DNA of 63,374 nt from assembly GCA_035624455.1 (NCBI GenBank), contig DASPRM010000166.1, positions 1 through 63,374 on the forward strand, in the 5' to 3' direction. The notes under the pieces were generated by a model. The model was not told the DNA's origin. It saw only the letters and a program-made list of their open reading frames with translations, and did no database searches. This document shows, piece by piece, positions 49,932-58,652 of this stretch (position 1 is the first letter of the stretch; each line of letters starts with the position of its first letter). The position numbers were made by a program, and so were the translations under genes. Source of the stretch: Terriglobales bacterium (lineage in GTDB: Bacteria; Acidobacteriota; Terriglobia; Terriglobales; Acidobacteriaceae).

Positions 49932-51320
49932 TTACAACCGGTTCAATCCGTCCAGCGCAGCGACTTTGTAGGCCTCTCCCAGAGTCGGATAATTGAAAAC
50001 GGTATCGCGGAAATACTCGATCGTCCCGCCGAAGCTGAGCACCGCCTGGCCGATGTGCACGATCTCGGCTGCGCGGTCTCCTATGACGTGCACGCCCAAT
50101 AGCTTCAGCGTTTCGCGATGGAAAAGCAGTTTCAGAATTCCCTGTGTATCTCCCAGCATCTGACCTTTGGCCAATTCCTCGTACCGCGCGATTCCCACTT
50201 CGTAGGGAACCTTATCGCGCGTGAGTTGTTCCTCGTTGTAGCCGACCATGGAAATCTCGGGGATGGTATATATCCCGTACGGAATCAGATTTTGGGGAAT
50301 GATGCTGGGTTTACCAAACATGTGGCAACTGGCAAGTCGCCCCTGCTCCATGGCGGTGCTTGCTAGCGCCGGAAATCCGATGACATCCCCCGCGGCATAA
50401 ATGTGCGCTACCGCGGTCTGAAAATTTTCGTTAACGTGCAGCTTGCCGCGCCCGTCCGCGCTCAGGCCCGCCGCTTCCAGGTTCAGCTGATCGCTGTTGG
50501 CCTGCCGGCCAACCGTGAATAGCAACCCTTGACCATGCGCCTCTTTCCCGCTCTCCAGTTTGGCAAAAACCCGATCCCGGTCCGCATCGAAGCCCACCGC
50601 CAACACTTTCTCGCCCAGCCGGAAATAAGCTCCTTGGTGCCGAAGATGGAAGCAAAGATTGTCGATCACTTCACGATCGACGAAGTCCAGTAACGTGGGA
50701 CGCTGATCGATTAAAGTCACCTTCACCCCTAGTGCCGCCAGCATGGATGCGTATTCCAAGCCGATTACTCCGGCACCCACCACCAGCATGTCGCGGGGAA
50801 TGTCCTCGAGCGTGTGAATCTGGTCGGAGTCAAAAATGCGTTTGCCATCGATCGGAATGCTGGCATCGTGCGCGGGCCGCGTGCCGCACGCAATCATGAC
50901 TTTGTCAGCGCGCAACAACGTGGAACCGTCATCCCGCACCACTAAAACCCCATGCGGATCAATGAACTGCGCATCCCCTTCGACCACCGTAATGCCGTTG
51001 CGATGAAGCTGGGACTTGATCACCTCAATTTCCCTCGCCATTACTGCCTGTGCGCGGAAATTGAGATCCTGCATCGAAATCCTGTCCTTCAGGGTGTAGC
51101 TTCGGCCGTAAAAAGTGCGCTGGCGAAATCCGGTAAGATAGAGCACCGCTTCGCGAAACGTCTTGCTGGGAATGGTTCCGGTATGCACGCAAACCCCGCC
51201 GATCGTGCGCTTGCGCTCGACCACGGCAACGTTTTTGCGAAGCTTGGCGGCACAGATAGCGGCCTTCTGCCCGGCTGGTCCGCTGCCAATTACTACCAAG
51301 TCATAATGTGGTGTTTCCAT
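49932..51320 (-). CDS. sthA: Soluble pyridine nucleotide transhydrogenase
   Basis: SthA is a cytoplasmic FAD enzyme that reoxidises NADPH with NAD+. The 462-residue protein has the FAD motif DLVVIGSGPAGQKAAICAAKL, the sequence TIGGVCVHTGTIPSKTFREAVLYL in which the second active-site cysteine of related disulfide reductases is replaced by threonine (diagnostic of SthA), the NAD(P) motif MLVVGAGVIGLEYASMLAALG and AAGDVIGFPALASTAMEQGR. The C-terminal dimerisation domain lacks the reductase His-Glu pair region, consistent with no disulfide chemistry. It lies upstream of gltB on the same strand with a 182-base gap. Confidence 0.94.
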   Translation of the reverse strand: METPHYDLVVIGSGPAGQKAAICAAKLRKNVAVVERKRTIGGVCVHTGTIPSKTFREAVLYLTGFRQRTFYGRSYTLKDRISMQDLNFRAQAVMAREIEVIKSQLHRNGITVVEGDAQFIDPHGVLVVRDDGSTLLRADKVMIACGTRPAHDASIPIDGKRIFDSDQIHTLEDIPRDMLVVGAGVIGLEYASMLAALGVKVTLIDQRPTLLDFVDREVIDNLCFHLRHQGAYFRLGEKVLAVGFDADRDRVFAKLESGKEAHGQGLLFTVGRQANSDQLNLEAAGLSADGRGKLHVNENFQTAVAHIYAAGDVIGFPALASTAMEQGRLASCHMFGKPSIIPQNLIPYGIYTIPEISMVGYNEEQLTRDKVPYEVGIARYEELAKGQMLGDTQGILKLLFHRETLKLLGVHVIGDRAAEIVHIGQAVLSFGGTIEYFRDTVFNYPTLGEAYKVAALDGLNRL

Positions 51321-51690
51321 ACTCCTGGCCTCTCCGCGAAGCCGGTAATTATCTCTAAAGCCCGTTCCAGGCGGGAGTCTGCTGCAATGATTTCACCAAA
51401 AATTTACCTGTGAGCTGATGAAGAGCCCATCTCGACTAAGCTCTCGATGCCTACTGCCGGAATCGTCGGCCATGTCAACCGCCGTCACGCTGACGATGCT
51501 CTCGCTGGCTCGCGTCTGAACTCGCCACCGAGAACCGGGCTGAACAGAAAATATTCAGATTCATAACTTCTGACCTCTGCTGCTGGCTGGTAGCTTCGCG
51601 CTCGGCAATGTTACAGTCATCGGCGGTCTTGCGCTCCGAGGCTGCGGCACGAAATCCGGGTTTAGTCTATTCCTGTTTAACTTGAGGCTT
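51321..51690. other. Divergent intergenic region
   Basis: This 370-base gap between divergent sthA and the beta-propeller gene shows no conserved frame, repeat or clear promoter. A GAGG just before 51691 is the only translation signal I see. Confidence 0.4.
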
Positions 51691-52755
51691 ATGAAACACG
51701 TCTTTTTGCTTGCGCTCGTCTCGCTGATGCTTTTGGGATTTGTCAGTTGCGGAGGAGGCTCCTCCCTTGCTCGCGTGTATATCACCGATTTCGGAAGCAA
51801 TACCGTAGGTGCCTTCAACCTAAAGTCCAGCGGTTCTCTTTCCGGCATTGGAACCGGTTTTACGACCCAGCAGTTCGGCGCTCTCTTCTCCCTGGTCGAT
51901 CCCGCTAACAAGTTCCTCTATGTAATCAATTCTCAAAGCAACAACTTGTCCGTGTTCTCGATACTTTCGGATGGCAGCCTCGATGTGTTGCCGGGCAATA
52001 CCACGACAGGGCTCTCACCCGCGGCCATGGTGAGCGACTCTGCCGGCAAATTCCTCTATATCAGCAACTCCTCTTCCAACAACATCTCGGTTTACGCCAT
52101 GGGCAGCGATGGTTCGCTGACCCAGATCTCCGGCTCCCCGTTTCCCGCCGGTGTGGGCGCCAGTTCTCTGGCAATGACACCGAACGGCAGTTTCCTCTAC
52201 GCCACGAACAAAGCAGCGGGAACCGTCTCTGGATTTGCAGTGAATTCTTCCACCGGCGCAGTCACCCCGCTTGCAGCTTCGCCTTTCGCTGCCGGAGTTG
52301 CCCCTGCTTCCATTGCCATCGATTCTGGCGGCCACTTCGCCTATGTTGCCAACAGCGGCGCTGATTCCATTTCGCAGTACTCCATCGACTCCAGCGGAAA
52401 TCTCGTTCCCACCGCCAACTCGCCTTTTCAAACCGGCGGCAGCGCCCCGGTCTCGGTGGCAGTCGATCCCGGCGGCACCTCGCTCTATGTTGCCAATCAG
52501 AATTCCAACAATGTGTCTATTTTTGCAATCGACTCTTCGGGAAAACCAACTGCTTCGCAGCCCTCGCCAGTAGCGGCTGACATTTCGCCCTCCTTCGTGG
52601 CTGTCGATCCCACCGGAAAATTCGTTCTGGTTGCCAACCGTGACGCCAACGACATTTTTATCTTCGAGCGTGGCTCAGCGGGAGCGCTAAGCAGTAGCCC
52701 GAAAAAGGCGGATACGGGGACGACGCCAACATCCATCTCCTTCACTAAGAAGTAG
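51691..52755 (+). CDS. Seven-bladed beta-propeller lipoprotein (lactonase/YncE-like repeats)
   Basis: The 354-residue protein starts with a lipoprotein signal (MKHVFLLALVSLMLLGFVSCGGG, lipid-modified cysteine near residue 20). The rest consists of about seven repeats of roughly 45 residues built on the pattern SPxxxAVDPxGKFLYVxNxxSNNISVFxIxxDGSLxxxxGSPF, as in 6-phosphogluconolactonase-like and YncE-type propellers. No catalytic residues are evident, so it may bind ligands or proteins at the outer membrane. Such proteins are numerous in Acidobacteriota. GAGG near the ATG (an alternative TTG lies nine bases earlier). It is monocistronic, followed by hairpin elements. Confidence 0.8.
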   Translation: MKHVFLLALVSLMLLGFVSCGGGSSLARVYITDFGSNTVGAFNLKSSGSLSGIGTGFTTQQFGALFSLVDPANKFLYVINSQSNNLSVFSILSDGSLDVLPGNTTTGLSPAAMVSDSAGKFLYISNSSSNNISVYAMGSDGSLTQISGSPFPAGVGASSLAMTPNGSFLYATNKAAGTVSGFAVNSSTGAVTPLAASPFAAGVAPASIAIDSGGHFAYVANSGADSISQYSIDSSGNLVPTANSPFQTGGSAPVSVAVDPGGTSLYVANQNSNNVSIFAIDSSGKPTASQPSPVAADISPSFVAVDPTGKFVLVANRDANDIFIFERGSAGALSSSPKKADTGTTPTSISFTKK

Positions 52756-52828
52756 GGATTTGGGTCACGATCGGCACTGCGCAATTTTCCCAAAGAACGC
52801 GTGGGAACGGACGTGCCCGTCCATTCAG

Positions 52829-52847
52829 GTCGAGGCGCAGCCTCGAC
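52829..52847 (+). terminator. GC-rich hairpin after beta-propeller gene
   Basis: GTCGAGGC-GCA-GCCTCGAC is a perfect eight-base stem with a three-base loop about 75 bases after the stop codon, without a T tract. It may mark the transcript end or be part of an intergenic repeat; a similar GGCGCAGCCTCGAC occurs at about 52942-52955. Confidence 0.4.
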
Positions 52848-52900
52848 AGCAGTATTGAACGGGCGGCCCGCTTAAGGTGATAAAAAGTAGATGGGGGTGG

Positions 52901-52934
52901 CCCACCCTTCCGCCGTTTTTTGGCGGAGGGTGGG
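52901..52934. repeat. CCCACCC/GGGTGGG palindromic repeat, copy 2
   Basis: CCCACCCTTCCGCC pairs with GGCGGAGGGTGGG around a loop with six T residues. Both arms and the bulged T match the element at 24530. As there, it lies between convergent gene ends. Confidence 0.6.
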
Positions 52935-52978
52935 AGGTCGTGGCGCAGCCTCGACGACGTAAGCGAGGCGTTATTCGA

Positions 52979-53013
52979 CGGAGCCGCACTTGGCTGCGAG
53001 GAATCTGCAGTTC
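52979..53013 (+). repeat. Intergenic hairpin repeat, partial copy 4
   Basis: A short hairpin (AGCC...GGCT) followed by GAGGAATCTGCAGTTC resembles the right end of the elements at 11097 and 32029; the GTCAT left end is not present. Confidence 0.4.
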
Positions 53014-53029
53014 GACCTCTGTTGTTCAT

Positions 53030-54202
53030 CTATCCCCTTATCAGCCCGCGTTTCAACTCTGCCAGTGAATACTTCGTGTCCCGCCACACGATCCCGCCAT
53101 GCCACAGAACATGACCCATCGATCGCAACATGGTGTAAACCAGTAGCAGCGTGCTGATCGGATGAAAGAAAAAAAACCAAGGCGAGATGGGCGCCCGAAT
53201 GTGCATGCCCAGATACATGCAGAAGATTCCCAACAAAGCGCCGGCAAATCCTAGCCTCGACCATCCCGGCGCGAGCAGCACTCCCACGAACGGCAGCAGA
53301 TTCAAGAACAGCAGCAACGCGCAAGCCCCCAGCGCGCGCCCCACCTTGAAGTGCACCAGCGCAAAGAAGTTTTTCGTAAGATTCTCAATAATCCCCAGCG
53401 CGCCATCGCCCCACTGCAGCGTGATCATGTCGGTCCCGTAGGCGCACCGCTGAGCTGCGCCTGAATCCTTCACCATTTTCCCTAGGCGCATGTCCTCGAT
53501 TACTTCCATGCGCAGCGCCTGGAAGGTGCCGGCTGCCTCATACGCCTCACGTCGCACCAGATTGAAGGCCCCCACTCCCAGGTGATCGCGTGACTTGGGA
53601 TCAGCCACCTTCCACGGCCGATGCCCGAAAACGAACAGGATATTGAATCCCGCCAGCAGAATCTTCTTGCCCAGGCTCCATCCCGTCATCGACGGAAAAA
53701 TCACCAGGTGATCCGCACTCGATTTCCCCACATACGCCATGGCGCGCCGCAACACATCGGAACGAAAGGTGATATCAGCATCAGTGAACAGCAACCAATC
53801 TGCTTTCGCCTGCTCTGCTGCCAGCCACATCGCATGTGGCTTACCCAGCCAACCCGCGGGAAGATGGGATACATGAATCACCTTGAGTTCCGGTTGGCGG
53901 GTATGCTCGGCGGCAATTTGATCCAGGATCTGCCCTGTGGCATCGGATGAGCGGTCATCCACCACCATCACTTCGTAATTCGGGTAGTTGAGCTGGAGCA
54001 AGGAGGAGAGCGCCGGCCGCACATGAGCTTCCTCATTCCGCGCAGGAACAATGATGCTCACCTTGGGCGCGAATTGCGGTTGGTGATCAAACTCCGGATC
54101 GGCCAGATCTGGCACCGTGCGCATGCCGATGGCGGCATCCGCTACCCGCCACAGCCAGATCACTGCCAGCAGAATTCCCGAGCTCCACCAGAACCAGATC
54201 AT
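53030..54202 (-). CDS. Family 2 glycosyltransferase, membrane-bound
   Basis: The 390-residue protein has an N-terminal membrane helix, a GT2 catalytic domain (about 48-270) with VSIIVPARNEEAHVRPALSSLL, VVDDRSSDATG and the metal-binding LLFTDADITF, an acceptor-side EVIEDMRLGKMV motif, and three or four hydrophobic helices at the C-terminus. The layout resembles HpnB- and CrtQ-like transferases that act on lipid acceptors on the cytoplasmic face. Its start overlaps the stop of the MFS gene by four bases, so the two are coupled and may act on the same lipid or metabolite. The exact donor and acceptor are unknown. Confidence 0.88.
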   Translation of the reverse strand: MIWFWWSSGILLAVIWLWRVADAAIGMRTVPDLADPEFDHQPQFAPKVSIIVPARNEEAHVRPALSSLLQLNYPNYEVMVVDDRSSDATGQILDQIAAEHTRQPELKVIHVSHLPAGWLGKPHAMWLAAEQAKADWLLFTDADITFRSDVLRRAMAYVGKSSADHLVIFPSMTGWSLGKKILLAGFNILFVFGHRPWKVADPKSRDHLGVGAFNLVRREAYEAAGTFQALRMEVIEDMRLGKMVKDSGAAQRCAYGTDMITLQWGDGALGIIENLTKNFFALVHFKVGRALGACALLLFLNLLPFVGVLLAPGWSRLGFAGALLGIFCMYLGMHIRAPISPWFFFFHPISTLLLVYTMLRSMGHVLWHGGIVWRDTKYSLAELKRGLIRG

Positions 54203-55431
54203 CCGGCGTGAACCTCAGCAGCTTTCTTTGCGGGAATTTCCGGCGCAAACCTCATCCCCCAGATGAGGACACCTACGCCCACCGCAATGGCGACGAAGGT
54301 AGCAATGAAGCCCTTCTGCAGTGTGCTGCGATCCGAGATGTAGCCGATGAGTGTCGGCGAAAAGGCATCGCCCAGCAGGTGGATGGTGAACAGGTTGACC
54401 GCAATCGCGCTCGCCCGGATGGCCGCGCTGACCGAGTTCACCACGGCAGCGTTCAAAGGCGCATTGTTGAGGAACAACAGAAATTCGGCAGCGAACATCG
54501 CCGGATACATGAGCGGACCGGCGGTATAGACAGCCAGCACCATGGCCGGGATTCCAATCAGCATGGATACGCCCGATACCAGGTAATAACCGCCTGCCGT
54601 CTTCTCCAGCGCGCGGTCGCCCAGCCATCCTCCGAACAGCGTTGCCACTACCGCATTGAAGGCTGTGATTCCGCCGAAAATCAAATTGGCCTCTGACAAA
54701 GGAACATTGCGTACGCGCGACAGAAACGTCGGCATCCAGACCGAGAGCCCGCCGAGCGCAAAAGTCACCATCGCCATCCCCAGGGTAGCCGTCCAGAACG
54801 CCCCGTTGCGGGTCAGACCCAACAGCGTACCTCGCTCTTGCGTTCTCTGGAGATGATCACTGGCTCCACGCTGCGGCTCGGGAATGAACCAGAGCGCTAG
54901 CGCGAGAAGAAGCCCTGGGACTGCGCCGATATAGAACGGCATACGCCATCCGAACCAGTGTCCCAGATATCCGCCCAGCATGTAGCCGGCAGCCGTCCCC
55001 AGGCCGATGTTCAAATAAAAAATCCCAAAAATCCGCCCGCGTTGATGCTCCGGAAACATGTCCGCGAGGAAGGAAGGCGCAATAGTCACAAACGTCGCTT
55101 CCCCGATTCCCACGATCGTGTGCCGCAGCAGCAGCTCGTCGAAGTTAAAGGTGACCGCGGTGAGCAGCGTCGCGATGCTCCACACCACCGCGCCCCCTAC
55201 CATGATCAGCTTTCGCGGGTAGCGGTCGGCAAACCATCCCACGATGGGAGCCGACACCATGTAGCAGATGAAAAATGCGGTGGTCAGAAATCCGAATTCG
55301 GCATCGCTGCGCTTGAACTCCGCCTGTACCAGCGGCTGCACCGCGAACAGCACCGAGCGATCCACATAGTTGAAGAAATTAAGCAGCGACAGGACCACAA
55401 GCGCTGTTCTGGCGTAGTTTTTCTGAGCCAT
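54199..55431 (-). CDS. MFS transporter (spinster-like)
   Basis: This 410-residue protein has twelve predicted membrane helices and the MFS loop motif GWFADRYPRKLIMVGG between helices 2 and 3. The first helix with LSLLNFFNYVDRSVLFAVQPLVQAEF is typical of the spinster branch, whose members move lipids or small organic molecules. FFYLNIGLGTAAGYMLGGYLGHWFGWRMPFYIGAVPGL is also characteristic. It sits between queF and a glycosyltransferase on the same strand, with a coupled start for the latter. The substrate cannot be inferred. Confidence 0.9.
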   Translation of the reverse strand: MAQKNYARTALVVLSLLNFFNYVDRSVLFAVQPLVQAEFKRSDAEFGFLTTAFFICYMVSAPIVGWFADRYPRKLIMVGGAVVWSIATLLTAVTFNFDELLLRHTIVGIGEATFVTIAPSFLADMFPEHQRGRIFGIFYLNIGLGTAAGYMLGGYLGHWFGWRMPFYIGAVPGLLLALALWFIPEPQRGASDHLQRTQERGTLLGLTRNGAFWTATLGMAMVTFALGGLSVWMPTFLSRVRNVPLSEANLIFGGITAFNAVVATLFGGWLGDRALEKTAGGYYLVSGVSMLIGIPAMVLAVYTAGPLMYPAMFAAEFLLFLNNAPLNAAVVNSVSAAIRASAIAVNLFTIHLLGDAFSPTLIGYISDRSTLQKGFIATFVAIAVGVGVLIWGMRFAPEIPAKKAAEVHAG

Positions 55432-55502
55432 TCGCTTGCGCGCCAGTCTACCAGCCGCTCCGTTCGGCAGGAAACCAGCTCATGGAGTGCGGCCAGCTTT
55501 TC

Positions 55503-55919
55503 TCACTTCTTGCCCGCCGCTCTGGGCCACTTCGCCTCAATCACCGTCCCCATCCCGCCGCGGGGACGAAAATCGCCCTTGACCACCGCCCATTTCGGCT
55601 TGGCAAATCGCACCACGTCCTCCAGAATCCGATTCACGGCGTTCTCCTGGAAGATGCCCAAATTGCGATACGCTACCATGTACTCCTTCAACGATTTCAA
55701 TTCCAGGCAGTGTTGGTCGGGCATGTAGGTGATGACGATGGTGCCGAAGTCTGGCAGTCCAGTCTTGGGACAGACCGAAGTGAACTCGGGATTGTCGATC
55801 ACGATCTCGTATGCCGGAAACTGATTGGGAAAGGTCTCAATATCCGGTAACGCCGTGTTGAGGCCAGCCTGCGCGTGTTCTGCCGTATAGCTGGGGCGTT
55901 TGCCAACCATCCCGATCAT
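55503..55919 (-). CDS. queF: NADPH-dependent 7-cyano-7-deazaguanine reductase
   Basis: QueF reduces preQ0 to preQ1, the last free-base step of queuosine synthesis. This 138-residue protein is the short unimodular type: FPAYEIVIDNPEFTSVCPKTGLPDFGTI contains the nucleophile C50 and proton donor D57, and LELKSLKEYMVAYRNLGIFQENAVNRIL is the family's NADPH-binding region. Other queuosine genes are not in the window. It is 71 bases upstream of the MFS gene on the same strand. Confidence 0.95.
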   Translation of the reverse strand: MIGMVGKRPSYTAEHAQAGLNTALPDIETFPNQFPAYEIVIDNPEFTSVCPKTGLPDFGTIVITYMPDQHCLELKSLKEYMVAYRNLGIFQENAVNRILEDVVRFAKPKWAVVKGDFRPRGGMGTVIEAKWPRAAGKK

Positions 55920-56134
55920 TGTAACTGGCCCTACAGTGTGGCCCGAAACGGCAATGACAGGATCAGATTCGGTGCAATTCCTGCTGCTCAGCTGGGCGCC
56001 AGCGCATCAAAATAGTGTATCGACTATCGCCTCGGCGAAGTCCGGACTGGTTTCAGCTTACCAATCTGAATACTGAGCGGACGAGATATCCCAGTCAGAT
56101 AGTTTTCTGTGTTCTATACTTGGATTTGCGTTCA

Positions 56135-57394
56135 ATGGCTGTAGAAAGTCCAGAGCGACAACAAGTTATCGGAAGCGGTCGCTTGGGGTTAGTGGTGATC
56201 GCCCTCTTGGCGGCAGTCGTCATTCTGGCTGCTTTCCAGAGCATGCGTCGGGGCGCGATACCGGTGCGGGCGGCCGAAGCCATGCGCGGAACCATCAGCA
56301 CTGGCATCGCTACCAATGGCAAGATCGAAGCGGTAGATAACTTCGAAGCTCATGCGCCTTCCCCCACCACGGTCAAGCGCGTTCTCGTGCATGAGGGCGA
56401 CCAAGTTAAGCGTGGCCAGCTCTTGTTGCAGCTCGATGATTCCGACGCACGTTCGCAAGCAGCACGGGCTCTCGCTCAACTGCGCGCTGCCGAAGCGGAT
56501 CTGAATGCCATCCAGGTCGGTGGCACTCACGAGGAACTCCTGACCAATCAGACCGAGCTCACTCGCGCGCAAACCGAGTTGCAGGCGGCGCAACACAACC
56601 TCGAAGCTCTGCGCAAATTGCAGGAGACAGGCGCGGCTTCCACCGGCGAAGTACAGAATGCCGAAGTTCGGGTCAAAAACGCGGAGAACCAGGTGAAATT
56701 GCTGCAACAGAAAACTACTGGCAGCCGCTATTCGGTTCCTGAGCGTGAACGCGTCGATGCCCTAGTCGCCCAGGCTCGCGCGGCTTACGAAGCAGCCCAG
56801 GACCTGGTTACCAAATCCAACGTGACCGCCCCTCGTGATGGAACGGTGTATTCGCTACCGGTGAAGCAAGGCGCATTTGTGAATACTGGCGACCTGCTGG
56901 TGCAGGCGGCGGACCTCTCACAAGTCATGGTACGCGCCTTTATCGATGAACCCGACATTGGCCGGCTGACGCAAAACCAAACCGTTACCGTTACCTGGGA
57001 CGCCTTGCCTGGTCGCTCCTGGAACGGGACCGTAACGCAAGTGCCCACCACAGTTACGGTCCGCGGTGCCCGTACCGTGGGCGAAGTTACCTGCGTAGTG
57101 GACAACGCAGATCGAAAGCTCCTGCCCAACGTCAACGTGAGCGTCGCCATTACGACCGCCCGCGATGACAATGCGCTCACCGTTCCGCGCGAAGCGGTCC
57201 ATCAGGATGATGGTCGGCGTTATGTGTATCAGGTAGTCGGCAACGAGCTTCAGAAGAAGGAAGTTGTTACTCGCATCGCAAATCTTACCCGCATCGAAAT
57301 CGTGAATGGCATCCCGGACAATGCGCTCATCGCACTGGGCTCTGTGAACGGCCAGCCACTGCGCGAGGGCACCCAGGTGCGGATCCAGAAGTAG
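56135..57394 (+). CDS. HlyD/RND-type periplasmic efflux adaptor
   Basis: The 419-residue membrane fusion protein has an N-terminal anchor (about 16-34), a biotinyl-lipoyl half-motif EGDQVKRGQLLLQLDDSDARS, a long alpha-helical hairpin (about 105-235, rich in QAARALAQLRAAEADL), the second lipoyl half VTAPRDGTVYSLPVKQGAFVNTGDLLVQ and the beta-barrel domain with GRSWNGTVTQVPT. It should link an inner membrane pump to the TolC-like channel encoded two genes downstream. No pump lies between them. The ATG at 56135 lacks a strong ribosome binding site; upstream in-frame starts add a region without family features. Confidence 0.88.
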   Translation: MAVESPERQQVIGSGRLGLVVIALLAAVVILAAFQSMRRGAIPVRAAEAMRGTISTGIATNGKIEAVDNFEAHAPSPTTVKRVLVHEGDQVKRGQLLLQLDDSDARSQAARALAQLRAAEADLNAIQVGGTHEELLTNQTELTRAQTELQAAQHNLEALRKLQETGAASTGEVQNAEVRVKNAENQVKLLQQKTTGSRYSVPERERVDALVAQARAAYEAAQDLVTKSNVTAPRDGTVYSLPVKQGAFVNTGDLLVQAADLSQVMVRAFIDEPDIGRLTQNQTVTVTWDALPGRSWNGTVTQVPTTVTVRGARTVGEVTCVVDNADRKLLPNVNVSVAITTARDDNALTVPREAVHQDDGRRYVYQVVGNELQKKEVVTRIANLTRIEIVNGIPDNALIALGSVNGQPLREGTQVRIQK

Positions 57395-57450
57395 AGCGCG
57401 AATCACAAACAAGCGTCATTCGTCGCTATTCCAGAGAGAGTGAAAAAAGA

Positions 57451-58449
57451 GTGAAGAAGGCTTTGCAATTTTTATTGGTTATCCTGGGCTTGCTTCTTTC
57501 CGTGCCCCTGTTCGCCGCCGGCTCTCCGGCAGACGTGATTGTTGGCGGACGGGTTGACGATGCTATCGTTGTGCTTAAGCAGCGGGTCCAAAGCTCGCCT
57601 AATGATGCGGAAGCCTATCACCTCCTCTCCAAGGCCTACTATCATTTGAAAAAGTGGGATCAGGCGATCGCCGCAGGGGAGCGCGCGGTTGCCATTGCCC
57701 CTCGCAATGCTGATTATTGGCTCTGGCTGGGCCGCGCTTATGGCGAGAAAGCGGATGAGTCCAGCTTTATTACCGCCGCTGGACTCTCGAAGAAAGTCAA
57801 ATCCGCTTTCGAAAAGGCAGTGGAACTCGACGCCAACAACGTAGACGCTGCTTCCGATCTCGCTGAGTTCTATATGGAAGCCCCCGGATTCATGGGCGGC
57901 GGATTGGATAAGGCGCGCGATCAGGCTAACAGAATTACATCGCTCGATCAGGCCAAGGCGCACTGGATAAACGCCAGGATTGCCGAAAAGAAAAAAGACT
58001 ACGGCACTGCCGAACGCGAATTCCAGGCGGCCATCAAGGCCAGCGGCAACAATGCCAGCTATTGGCTCAATCTCGCCTCCTTCTATCGTCGTGTGAGCCG
58101 GTTCAACGACATGGAAGTGACGGTCAACAAAGCCATCGCCGCGGACAAGCGTGAGAACAACGCTTACTACGATGCTGCCACCATCTACTATCGCGCGGGC
58201 CGCAACCTGCCGGATGCAGCCAACCTCATCCGACGCTATCTGACCATGGCCCCGAGTGATGACGCTCCCGCCTTCCAGGCGCACTATCTATTAGGCGCGA
58301 TTTTGGAAAAAGAAGGCGACAAGCAGGCAGCTGCGGCTGAGTACCGCACCGCGCTCTCTCTGGCTACTGAGTACAAGCCGGCGCAGGAAGGTTTGAAGCG
58401 CGTGTCCTCAGATGCGCTAGCCGCCAGGCAGAGCGCTCCGGCGGAATGA
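57451..58449 (+). CDS. Exported TPR-repeat protein
   Basis: The 332-residue protein has a signal peptide (MKKALQFLLVILGLLLSVPLFAAG) and about six tetratricopeptide-like repeats, for example DAEAYHLLSKAYYHLKKWDQAIAAGERAVAIAP and YWLNLASFYRRVSRFNDMEVTVNKAIAAD. It is a likely periplasmic scaffold. The GTG start follows GAGAGAG. It lies 56 bases after the efflux adaptor and 203 before the TolC-like gene, suggesting an accessory role in the same export system, but this rests on context only. Confidence 0.82.
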   Translation: MKKALQFLLVILGLLLSVPLFAAGSPADVIVGGRVDDAIVVLKQRVQSSPNDAEAYHLLSKAYYHLKKWDQAIAAGERAVAIAPRNADYWLWLGRAYGEKADESSFITAAGLSKKVKSAFEKAVELDANNVDAASDLAEFYMEAPGFMGGGLDKARDQANRITSLDQAKAHWINARIAEKKKDYGTAEREFQAAIKASGNNASYWLNLASFYRRVSRFNDMEVTVNKAIAADKRENNAYYDAATIYYRAGRNLPDAANLIRRYLTMAPSDDAPAFQAHYLLGAILEKEGDKQAAAAEYRTALSLATEYKPAQEGLKRVSSDALAARQSAPAE

Positions 58450-58652
58450 ACAGTTCTGCATCGCGGGCAACTGACTCCACAGCTTCGATATCATCTCGGC
58501 CTGCGGATTTCTTGCGAACTCCGCAGGCTTTTCTTCGCATGGCTCAGGCAGTCCCCTCTTCGCTTACTGCTTGCTATACTCGCCAGTTTCCTATTCAGAC
58601 TGACCTCGCATCTCACAATATTTAATCATCTACTTCCACCGAGGGTGACGCG

